From the NCBI GenBank assembly GCA_002483105.1, contig DLHG01000014.1, positions 1-29,461 of the forward strand: a stretch of 29,461 bases of DNA, written 5' to 3'. Positions 1 through 6,675 of this stretch are shown here, one piece after another. The notes under the pieces were generated by a model. That model had not been told where the DNA came from. It made no database searches and saw only the letters and a list, made by a program, of their open reading frames with translations. The position numbers and the translations under genes were made by a program. Source of the stretch: Bacteroidetes bacterium UBA7674 (GTDB lineage Bacteria > Bacteroidota > Bacteroidia > Chitinophagales > Chitinophagaceae). The first letter of the stretch is position 1. Each line of letters opens with the position of its first letter.

Positions 1-1
1 T

Positions 2-247
2 GTAAATAACTTCACTATCGAAACTTATCCTAACCCGGTACAAAATACACTCACTGTAAAAGTTACAGGTACGGTAGAAAGTGACAGCCATGTAGTACTC
101 ACAGACATCGCAGGAAAGGTTATTGCTACACAAGCTGTAACAAACAACACTGCTGTTTTTGATATGGCTAACCACGCAAATGGTATCTACTTCATACGTT
201 ATACCGACAAGTCGCATTCAGAGGTACTGAAAGTGAACAAACAGTAA
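2..247 (+). CDS. T9SS-secreted protein, C-terminal fragment
   Basis: Only the last 81 codons of this gene are inside the window; it is open from base 2 to the TAA at 245-247. The fragment is a type A T9SS C-terminal sorting domain. It begins with the signature TYPNPVQNTLTV, has the middle motif LTDIAGKVI and ends with the strand motif GIYFIRYTDKSHSEVLKVNKQ-like sequence typical of these tails. Such domains send the parent protein through the type IX secretion system across the outer membrane and are then removed or attached to the surface. What the cargo does cannot be told from this part. A strong terminator follows 18 bases after the stop. The reading frame and motif spacing are clear, so the call is firm for the domain only. 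Confidence 0.9.
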   Translation, partial: VNNFTIETYPNPVQNTLTVKVTGTVESDSHVVLTDIAGKVIATQAVTNNTAVFDMANHANGIYFIRYTDKSHSEVLKVNKQ

Positions 248-265
248 ATACAATATAACTTGTAT

Positions 266-305
266 AAAACGGAAAGGGTTGCCAAATGGCAACCCTTTCC
301 GTTTT
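266..305 (+). terminator. Rho-independent terminator after the T9SS gene
   Basis: A near-perfect 19-base inverted repeat (arms 266-284 and 287-305) forms a long GC-containing stem around a tiny AAAT loop. The arms start and end in A4 and T4, so it can stop transcription from both sides. It sits just after the stop codon of the secreted-protein gene. Confidence 0.85.
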
Positions 306-404
306 ATACTATCAGGCCATTTTCACATTTTTTTAAGAAAATCCCCACATTTTTAATGGCCGTGCTTGGCACAGAATTTTTATCCTCTACAGTATGATAC
401 ACAT

Positions 405-503
405 TAACTCGGGGGTTTAGGTGTAGCAATAGCCAATGATAGCAAGGTGCCTGGCCGTGCCTTGAGATATCGGGCTCATTGACTACCCTAAGCCCCTTTT
501 TTA
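405..503 (+). ncRNA. Structured small-RNA candidate with its own terminator
   Basis: Bases 412-426 pair with 483-496 in a 14-pair stem with one bulge and one G-U pair, directly followed by six T's (497-502). Inside it, AATGA at 436-440 can pair with TCATT at 476-480, and AAGGTGC (444-450) pairs with GTGCCTT (457-463) over a six-base loop, using two G-U pairs. The result is a compact multi-stem RNA of about 95 bases ending like an intrinsic terminator. It lies between two gene 3' ends, so it is not the leader of a coding gene. I see no sequence match to SRP RNA (no GGAA loop core), tmRNA or RNase P. No clear TAnnTTTG box lies in front. It could instead be only an elaborate terminator. Confidence 0.4.
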
Positions 504-531
504 TTTTAATTATCCTTTATACCGATATAAC

Positions 532-564
532 AAAAGCCCCCTCGGTTGAACCGAGGGGGCTTTT
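532..564 (-). terminator. Terminator for the 44-residue membrane protein gene
   Basis: A perfect inverted repeat with 16-base arms (532-547 and 549-564) has a C/G-rich stem and a loop of about five bases, flanked by A4/T4. It lies about 38 bases downstream of the stop codon of the leftward small gene and is symmetric enough to act in both directions. Confidence 0.8.
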
Positions 565-601
565 AAACTATAAAGATTCAAAGGGAACCAATCCCCATTT
601 T

Positions 602-736
602 TTATCTGCGGTAAGTGCGGGTATTTTTTCGCTTTTTGGACACATACTTTCTCGTATCCTCACTGTAGTCTTTGGTATAAAGGCTAACCAGGAAGAGCCC
701 AACGGCAATAATGATGATCCATGAGGAAATAGTCAT
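602..736 (-). CDS. Small single-span membrane protein (44 aa)
   Basis: The leftward frame starts with ATG at 736 and ends with TAA at 602. It encodes 44 residues: a short polar start (MTISS), a hydrophobic helix WIIIIAVGLFLVSLY at about 6-20, then a strongly basic tail with several KK/RR pairs ending in TYRR. By the positive-inside rule the tail would be cytoplasmic. A clean terminator downstream and an AT-rich leader upstream with a TAATCTTG promoter-like box near 763-770 support a real, single-gene transcript. I do not recognise the family. Small basic one-helix proteins of this size are common and often unannotated; a role as a complex subunit or regulatory peptide is possible but nothing in the sequence shows it. 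Confidence 0.55.
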   Translation of the reverse strand: MTISSWIIIIAVGLFLVSLYTKDYSEDTRKYVSKKRKNTRTYRR

Positions 737-877
737 AGCGGGGGTATTTTATGTTCGTACTGCAAGATTATATACGAAAAGGCTAACAATTGTGTTTTGC
801 CCGTGTGTTTAACGAGTGGATAACATACGGGGGAACCATAAAAGCTCCATTGTATCTTGCAGCAAAACCAATACAAG

Positions 878-1426
878 ATGTCTTATTGCGCTGCTATAGA
901 AACCATGTCTGAGGAGAAGAAGGCCATACACAAGCCTTACCACGACAACGCTTACGGATTCCCCATCCACGACGACAACGAGCTGTTTTGCAGACTGATA
1001 CTGGAAATTAACCAGGCAGGCCTTAGCTGGGAAACGATACTGAAGAAAGAAACGACCTTCCGCAAAGCATACAGCAACTTCAACATAAAAAAAGTAGCCG
1101 CCTACACCGAAAAAGACCGCGAGCGCCTCATGGCCGACCCGGGCATCATCCGCAACAACCTGAAAGTGAACGCTGCCATTGAGAACGCAAAGACCATCCT
1201 CCAACTACAAAAGGAATTCGGCTCTTTTGGGAAATGGCTGGAACACCACCACCCTAAAACCAAAGAAGAATGGGTAAAGCTATTCAAGAAGACCTTCCGC
1301 TTCACGGGCGGAGAAATAGTGAATGAATTCCTCATGAGCATCGGTTATCTGCCGGGCGCACATACTGCGGACTGTAAGGTGTATAAGAAGGTGATGAAAG
1401 AGAAGCCTATGTGGGCGAGGAAGTAG
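878..1426 (+). CDS. tag: DNA-3-methyladenine glycosylase I
   Basis: This 182-residue protein removes 3-methyladenine from alkylated DNA as the first step of base excision repair in the cytoplasm. It matches the Tag family along its whole length: YHDNAYG followed by HDDNELF at 21-37, QAGLSWETILKK at 46-57, and DPGIIRNNLK at 87-96. The four zinc ligands of the family are all present: C4, H22, H162 and C166. I chose ATG at 878 over an in-frame TTG at 857 because it places the first zinc cysteine at position 4, as in E. coli Tag. The stop lies 4 bases from the stop of the convergent gene at 1431, with no terminator between, so the two transcripts probably overlap. Confidence 0.93.
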   Translation: MSYCAAIETMSEEKKAIHKPYHDNAYGFPIHDDNELFCRLILEINQAGLSWETILKKETTFRKAYSNFNIKKVAAYTEKDRERLMADPGIIRNNLKVNAAIENAKTILQLQKEFGSFGKWLEHHHPKTKEEWVKLFKKTFRFTGGEIVNEFLMSIGYLPGAHTADCKVYKKVMKEKPMWARK

Positions 1427-1430
1427 GGCT

Positions 1431-3245
1431 CTAAAAAGGGAAGAAATTGAATAGGCCTGCTATTGCAATGTATGTTGCAAGGATAAAAATAACTATCAAA
1501 ACCCAGTGGATATTTGACACCTTAATTTGGTAGTCTCTGGTTATCATCCAGATTAGCAAAACAAATACTGCTAAGCCGTATCCCCACATAAACATGAACC
1601 TACCAGCCAGTTCAGGATTTTGCACATCTTTAAATAATTGAATTTCACCAGATGCAAATAAAACTATTGCAGCGAAGATGCTAAGTATTTCGATATACTT
1701 CTTTTCAGTTTGATCAATCTGAATTTTTATTTTCTTTATCTCTTCTTTCTCTGCAGATATTGAGGTGTGTATATCCAGCATCGTCTTATACTTGACAAAG
1801 TCCGTTTTGATTTGCTGAATTTCATTGCGTATTTTCTCAAAGTTGATCGGCAATATAAATGATGATGCGAGAAATATTGATAGTGTTTCTTTATTATCAA
1901 GTGGTGCATCAACTAAACATTCCTTAAACGGCAATTGATAGGCTAAGAAGTTACTGTCTGCAGCCCATTCATAATTTTCAAAAAGCTTTTTAATACAAAC
2001 CTCCAATTCGGCAATAATAGCCTTGATTTTATCAAAATCCTGGTCAGGCTTTGAAAACTCGCATTCAATCATTCTCAGTAAGGAGTATGATATTTTAAAA
2101 TAAGGAAAGTAATTCTTTACTTTCGTCTCACTTTGTAGATTTTCAATTTCTACCTTTCTTCCAATTATTTCTTTCAGTTCATGTTGAGGCTGACTGAGAT
2201 ATATTGAAAGCTCGCAATTGTGCATATAATTGAGAGAGATATTATATGCCTTTCTATCAAAAGGTGTATTTATTGATTTGATTAAAGATTTATATGCATT
2301 AATAAACTTTCTTAACAAATTCTCCGTTTGTTGGATACTATGGTTTTCATCTTTGTAATGTTTAACTAAAGAATGAAACTCCGTAAAAGTTAACTGAGTA
2401 TCGACCCTATTTTTATCATATATCGAATCGAGCATTTCTTGGTACTCTCTAGTAGTCGCATTCTGGTCGTAGTAGTGCAGAGCTGTCTTACTGTCAAACT
2501 GCTTGAATATCGAAATAGGTAGTTCTTGCGCTGATAGTTCCTTATCTTCAAAATCTATAGCATACAGATAACTTTTTCTGTCTTCAGAAAATCTGTATAA
2601 TATCTTTTTTATCAGATAATTACATTTGTCCAACATAATCTTCAAATACATCCGTGATGATGTATTTGTTTCCAAGTCTCTTTTGACTTTAATAAGTTCT
2701 TCTAGGACCTTCTTTTTTACAGCAATATTAATATCGTACTCTGCTAAAGCTATATTTCTAAAGAAAAGGACGGTGCACTCTCTTGTTTTTAATTCAAATA
2801 AATTAGATTCAGCAACTGTTCGTTTTTCTCTATATATATTCAGCAGTAGATACTGATTGTTAACTTTTTTCTCAACCGCTTTTAAATGCCTTTTGAAGGA
2901 ATTTATTGCTACCTGAATAGGTTGTACGAAATTTTCATTTATATCTTCAAAAATGTCTCTAACGAAATCATCACTACTCATGCCAATGACTTCGACAACA
3001 GAATTTATTTTTTGTTGAAGACTATTGATACGCTTTAAAAAGCAATCATCTACGATATACTCACCAGACAAGACAGAATAATTAAGATTATCAAAGACAA
3101 TCTCAACGCTTTCGTTTAACAGTTGAGCAATCGCTAGTATTGAAGAAGTCTGAGAATCATCGTCTCCAAAAGTGAAATCGTCAAACCAAGTAGGAGGAAA
3201 TATACGCTCTAGTTCGAGCGATGCCATTTCTATATATGATGACAT
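1431..3245 (-). CDS. Large helical protein with three C-terminal membrane spans; likely Panacea partner
   Basis: The 604-residue product is acidic and mostly helical, with charged stretches that look like coiled coils, notably near 470-515 (AEKEEIKKIKIQIDQTEKKY). Three hydrophobic spans close the protein: about 516-537, 549-569 and 581-602. No enzyme motif, Walker box, nuclease or signal peptide is visible, so the bulk is probably cytoplasmic and anchored at its C terminus. Its ATG shares one base with the TAA of the Panacea-domain gene upstream, so the two are translated together. In known Panacea systems the partner is the toxin; by that logic this would be the effector, perhaps acting on the membrane, but this is inference. 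The gene is clearly AT-rich compared with tag and the aldolase on either side, which suggests horizontal gain. Family unknown to me. Confidence 0.85.
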   Translation of the reverse strand: MSSYIEMASLELERIFPPTWFDDFTFGDDDSQTSSILAIAQLLNESVEIVFDNLNYSVLSGEYIVDDCFLKRINSLQQKINSVVEVIGMSSDDFVRDIFEDINENFVQPIQVAINSFKRHLKAVEKKVNNQYLLLNIYREKRTVAESNLFELKTRECTVLFFRNIALAEYDINIAVKKKVLEELIKVKRDLETNTSSRMYLKIMLDKCNYLIKKILYRFSEDRKSYLYAIDFEDKELSAQELPISIFKQFDSKTALHYYDQNATTREYQEMLDSIYDKNRVDTQLTFTEFHSLVKHYKDENHSIQQTENLLRKFINAYKSLIKSINTPFDRKAYNISLNYMHNCELSIYLSQPQHELKEIIGRKVEIENLQSETKVKNYFPYFKISYSLLRMIECEFSKPDQDFDKIKAIIAELEVCIKKLFENYEWAADSNFLAYQLPFKECLVDAPLDNKETLSIFLASSFILPINFEKIRNEIQQIKTDFVKYKTMLDIHTSISAEKEEIKKIKIQIDQTEKKYIEILSIFAAIVLFASGEIQLFKDVQNPELAGRFMFMWGYGLAVFVLLIWMITRDYQIKVSNIHWVLIVIFILATYIAIAGLFNFFPF

Positions 3246-3811
3246 TACATCAGTTTAAGTGAGGATAAATTAAAAAACTTCTCCTCACTCTTAATCATTT
3301 CATTTGGAATTCTCAAACTATGCTTATTCATTTTTCTTGCTAATGAATAAACTGTTTTCCAAGATTGCCATTCATGACTTAAATCAACAAGCTCTAATGA
3401 ACTATAATTAATCAAACTTGGATTTGATTTCTTAAGAGCATTTATTGATGATACCAAGGACGGAATTAATTCTTGAATAGTATTAAAATAATCCGCAGAA
3501 ATTGGCTGCACAATTATAGATTGTTTATTTAATTCAAAATGAGGAAGATTTTCAAGTTCATTGTAAACATCACTTTCGACATGACCATAAGGCATGGCGT
3601 AAAAATTATTGAAAACCCCAAGTAAACCATCTGAATTTTTATCAGCTTCAACTGCCGATGCGAAAAACAAAAGCTTCAAAAGCTTTAATTTATTAAGTTC
3701 ATGTTCAGCATTCTTATTTGGATTCTCTGCATGAAACCAATGTATAAACTCTTGAATTAAATACTCAAAAGCTATTCGTTTAGTACCAATATTGGGATTG
3801 AAGGCTGCCAT
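3245..3811 (-). CDS. Panacea-domain (SocA/DUF4065-like) protein, probable antitoxin
   Basis: This 188-residue protein has the layout of the Panacea domain, a shared antitoxin domain found with many unrelated toxins. The visible pieces are a helix KLKLLKLLFFASAV at 41-54, the segment FYAMPYGHVESDVYNEL at 70-86 (equivalent to the family's W-x-x-GPV-x-x-x-VY region, here YGHVESDVY) and LVDLSHEWQSWK at 141-152, which matches the family's L-x-x-L-S-H-x-x-x-x-W end. It has no signal peptide or membrane span. It is the first gene of a two-gene operon, with a good promoter and an inverted repeat in front. The expected job is to neutralise the 604-residue membrane protein and perhaps help repress the operon. 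Assignment is from motif memory, so remote-homology confirmation matters. Confidence 0.7.
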   Translation of the reverse strand: MAAFNPNIGTKRIAFEYLIQEFIHWFHAENPNKNAEHELNKLKLLKLLFFASAVEADKNSDGLLGVFNNFYAMPYGHVESDVYNELENLPHFELNKQSIIVQPISADYFNTIQELIPSLVSSINALKKSNPSLINYSSLELVDLSHEWQSWKTVYSLARKMNKHSLRIPNEMIKSEEKFFNLSSLKLM

Positions 3812-3840
3812 AACTAAGCAAATCTAGTAACATTTATAAA

Positions 3841-3874
3841 CAAAACTATACCAGTGTGGATTAAATAATCCAAA
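3841..3874 (-). promoter_or_regulatory. Promoter and candidate operator of the Panacea operon
   Basis: Read leftward there is TTTG (3874-3871), 22 bases, then TAGTTTTG (3848-3841), an exact match to the Bacteroidota TAnnTTTG box with acceptable spacing. Between the boxes lies GGATTA-TT-TAATCC (3858-3871), a 14-base inverted repeat. A repressor bound there would block the polymerase, as expected for an autoregulated toxin-antitoxin operon. The start codon is 29 bases downstream. Confidence 0.55.
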
Positions 3875-3933
3875 GAAAATGTCAATTCTTAGTCTTATCC
3901 ACAAACTCCTAACAGATTCACATTGAATTGTCA

Positions 3934-3962
3934 CAAAAAAAGCCCCCGCAAATGCGAGGGCT
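3934..3962 (-). terminator. Terminator after the aldolase gene
   Basis: A stem from 3941-3950 and 3953-3962 with one mismatch is followed, on the minus strand, by seven or more T's (A-run at 3934-3940 on the plus strand). It lies about 20 bases after the aldolase stop codon. Confidence 0.8.
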
Positions 3963-3982
3963 CTTACCTTGTATTAAAAGGA

Positions 3983-5041
3983 CTAAGCTATGGTGATAGA
4001 GTCGTCCAGATAAACATCTTGAATAGTGTTCAGCAGTTGCACACCTTCAGCCATTGGCTTCTGGAAAGCTTTACGGCCGCTGATAAGACCCATACCACCG
4101 GCACGTTTGTTCACAACAGCTGTCATTACTGCTTCAGCCATATCCGTTGCGCCTTTAGACTCACCACCTGAGTTGATCAAACCAACACGGCCCATGTAGC
4201 AATTAGCTACCTGGTAGCGGCAAAGATCTATCGGGTGATCAGTAGTCAGCTTATCATATACTATCTTACTTGTCTTACCAACTTTGATAGCATTGTAACC
4301 GCCGTTGTTGGTAGGTAATTTTTGTTTGATGATATCCGCTTGCAGCGTTACGCCCAGGTGATTAGCCTGTGCAGTAAGGTCAGCAGCAGCATGATAGTCA
4401 ACGCCGTCTACTTTGAATGCGCTGTTACGCAGGTAGCACCACAGTACAGTAGCCATACCCAGTTCGTGCGCGTACTCAAATGCCTTAGCTATTTCCACTA
4501 TCTGGCGGTTGCTTTCTGCAGAACCGAAGTAAATAGTAGCGCCGATTGCAGTAGCCCCCATATTCCACGCATCCTTGATAGTACCGAACATGATTTGGTC
4601 GAAGCTATCAGGATAAGAAAGGAATTCATTATGGTTCACCTTTACGATGAACGGTATTTTATGAGCATACTTACGTGCAACGGCACCCAATACACCATAG
4701 GTAGAAGCAACGGCATTACAACCGCCCTCTATAGCCAGTTTCACGATATTTTCCGGATCGAAATAAATAGGATTAGGAGCAAATGAAGCGCCCGCGCTGT
4801 GTTCTATGCCCTGGTCAACAGGAAGGATAGATACATAACCGGTACCTGCAAGGCGTCCGTGATTATTCAGAGCAGCAATGCTGCGTAAGGTTTGGATATT
4901 ACGGTTAGAGTTAGCCCAAACATTGTCTACATGATTACCTGAAGGCAGATGTAAAGAATTTTTGTCGATAGTAGTAGAAGTATGACCCAGGTAGTATTCA
5001 GCCTGGTCAGCCAGCAGTTCCTGTATTTTAGTAGACGCCAT
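3983..5041 (-). CDS. fbaB: Class I fructose-bisphosphate aldolase (FbaB/DhnA type)
   Basis: The 352-residue product interconverts fructose 1,6-bisphosphate with dihydroxyacetone phosphate and glyceraldehyde 3-phosphate in glycolysis and gluconeogenesis. It belongs to the Schiff-base DhnA group: SILPVDQGIEHSAG near 71-84, the FDPENIVKLAIEGGCNA helix, PFIVKVNHNEF, and the ADIIKQKLPTNNGGY loop, whose first lysine is a good candidate for the Schiff-base residue by comparison with FbaB. The phosphate-binding glycine patches LINSGGESKG and GGMGLISGRKAF are intact near the C terminus. Length fits the FbaB family of about 350. It is a single-gene unit with its own promoter (5069-5101) and terminator (3934-3962). 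This is a core metabolic gene with the average composition of the window. Confidence 0.93.
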   Translation of the reverse strand: MASTKIQELLADQAEYYLGHTSTTIDKNSLHLPSGNHVDNVWANSNRNIQTLRSIAALNNHGRLAGTGYVSILPVDQGIEHSAGASFAPNPIYFDPENIVKLAIEGGCNAVASTYGVLGAVARKYAHKIPFIVKVNHNEFLSYPDSFDQIMFGTIKDAWNMGATAIGATIYFGSAESNRQIVEIAKAFEYAHELGMATVLWCYLRNSAFKVDGVDYHAAADLTAQANHLGVTLQADIIKQKLPTNNGGYNAIKVGKTSKIVYDKLTTDHPIDLCRYQVANCYMGRVGLINSGGESKGATDMAEAVMTAVVNKRAGGMGLISGRKAFQKPMAEGVQLLNTIQDVYLDDSITIA

Positions 5042-5068
5042 GTTGAAAAAGTATTTCTAAATTTCGTG

Positions 5069-5101
5069 CAAAGGTAATGAAGGAACGGCAAATATGGCAA
5101 A
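5069..5101 (-). promoter_or_regulatory. Housekeeping promoter of the aldolase gene
   Basis: On the minus strand TTTG (5101-5098) is followed after 21 bases by TACCTTTG (5076-5069), an exact Bacteroidota -33/-7 pair. The ATG is 27 bases further on. The -33 box lies only 12 bases from the stop codon of the membrane protein gene upstream, with no terminator between. Confidence 0.7.
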
Positions 5102-5113
5102 TAAATAGCAATC

Positions 5114-6673
5114 TTATTCCGGAACCCTGAAAACCCTTATCCCATAAGCCTCATCACGCAACACTTCCTGCGCCTGCTGCCCTTTCGCATCTGTAAAACT
5201 GTAATTATTCCCGTCGGCAGAATTGTAGAAATAAATGTAATATTTCACCCCGTAACGCTTCATTTCCGCCAGCAATTCTTCATGACTCAGCTTCGGGTTG
5301 ATAATCGGGTAAAAAGTATTGCCCGAGAAATACGCGATCCGCTCTATACCCTGAACTTGCTCCCCCGGTTGGGTAATAGCAGTAAAAGAACCATTGAGCC
5401 CCTGCATGCGCACAGCTATGCGATGATCTTCCGCCCCAACCTTGTACATTTTCTTCAGCTCCAAAACCGGGAAGTAAATAAAGCTCAACGCAAAGAGTAA
5501 ATATGCTTTAGGTTTTATCCATTTACTATCATTAAAGTGCAGGAACAGTATCTCCAACAACAATGCCCCCATCACCAAACCCAACGGTAGCATATACCAC
5601 AGGTACCTCGCTTCAAAATTGATGAGCACATAACCCAACGGGAACAGCAAAAACGAAACCGCCGTTATGTGCATCTTGTCCGGGAAATAGCGCCTCGTCT
5701 TTTTCGACAGCACCATCATCAGCATTACCCCGAATATCACTATGAACAAAGCCGAAACCTCACTCATGCTCCTAACGAACTTAAAGATATTGAACGGTAT
5801 GCGTATCAACTGCATCTTCAGCATAGCCAAGGAACTGAAAGCATTGGGTGTAGCCCCATTCACCATATACGGATCTTCCCAATAGTAAGGGCTGTCGCCA
5901 TATGCAGGAGGTATAAGGTGAGTAATACCTTGCTTCCAGTAAGGATGGCCCACAGTGTACCAGGAGAGGTTCAGCTTTCCGGCTGTTCCAGTCATCCACT
6001 CCCCATACTTGCCATGCAGCGCAACGATCCAGGGCATACTACCCACTATCATTACGATTATACTGACTACACTTATCTTCAACCACTGCGCTTTGTTATC
6101 ACTAATGAAGTAGGTACAAACAATTGTGTTCAATATAAAGAACGGGAAAGCATAGGCCTTAGCAAAGTATGCAAGACAACCCAGCAAGCCAACAACAACC
6201 CACAACCACACCTTTCTCTTAAAATCCTCCCGCAGCATCAACCTCAGTGTACTCAGCAGGAAGAAACATTCCCACAGATCATCAAACAGCTGACCATACA
6301 CTGCATACGAAAGGAAGACTACCAACGTCAGCTTTACGAGCCACTGCAACGCATTCGTTACATTAAAGAAGCTGAGGAAAGAATGAGTAATAAATAAAAA
6401 GCCCACCGCACCGATCGTATTTACCGCCACCGCCGATGCCATCAGGCTCCAACCCGATAGCCACGAAAAATCAACCGTCAGCCAGCAGCTCCACGGACTC
6501 CAGTAACCATTTATAGCTTTATGAAAGTCTTCTGCAAGGTATCTTTTCACAATCGTGAAATATGCCGTGGCATCAGGGTCAACATAATACTGGTAGAAAG
6601 GATACATCGCCCACACCACCACGCACAGCAGTATCGCCGATACTAAAAATGATATGTTGCTTTGTTGTTTCAC
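5114..6673 (-). CDS. Multi-span membrane protein, GT-C glycosyltransferase-like
   Basis: The 519-residue product has about ten hydrophobic spans and a soluble C-terminal part from about residue 410. After the first span comes the periplasmic segment YVDPDATAYFTIVKRYL at about 30-46, with acidic residues placed as in the first loop of GT-C enzymes (ArnT, PMT and dolichyl-phosphate-sugar transferases). These enzymes move a sugar from a lipid-phosphate donor to an acceptor outside the membrane. The C-terminal part (about 420-519) has the alpha/beta character of tails seen on family 39-like proteins. Translation appears to start at GTG (6673), two bases after the stop of the upstream gene, so the two are co-translated. 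Substrate is not visible. It could also be an O-antigen or hopanoid-modifying transferase. Confidence 0.75.
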   Translation of the reverse strand: MKQQSNISFLVSAILLCVVVWAMYPFYQYYVDPDATAYFTIVKRYLAEDFHKAINGYWSPWSCWLTVDFSWLSGWSLMASAVAVNTIGAVGFLFITHSFLSFFNVTNALQWLVKLTLVVFLSYAVYGQLFDDLWECFFLLSTLRLMLREDFKRKVWLWVVVGLLGCLAYFAKAYAFPFFILNTIVCTYFISDNKAQWLKISVVSIIVMIVGSMPWIVALHGKYGEWMTGTAGKLNLSWYTVGHPYWKQGITHLIPPAYGDSPYYWEDPYMVNGATPNAFSSLAMLKMQLIRIPFNIFKFVRSMSEVSALFIVIFGVMLMMVLSKKTRRYFPDKMHITAVSFLLFPLGYVLINFEARYLWYMLPLGLVMGALLLEILFLHFNDSKWIKPKAYLLFALSFIYFPVLELKKMYKVGAEDHRIAVRMQGLNGSFTAITQPGEQVQGIERIAYFSGNTFYPIINPKLSHEELLAEMKRYGVKYYIYFYNSADGNNYSFTDAKGQQAQEVLRDEAYGIRVFRVPE

Positions 6674-6675
6674 TA

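Noticed and set aside
367..381. Sigma-54-like TGGCAC in front of the RNA candidate
   Set aside because: The -12 half reads TTTT instead of TTGC, so the match is only to the upstream half.
479..724. Rightward open frame of 81 codons over the first terminators
   Set aside because: It runs through a perfect terminator hairpin and the antisense strand of the 44-residue gene; its product is low-quality and has no start signal.
809..1204. Leftward frame opposite the Tag glycosylase
   Set aside because: It is a shadow of tag, whose zinc ligands and motifs are complete on the other strand.
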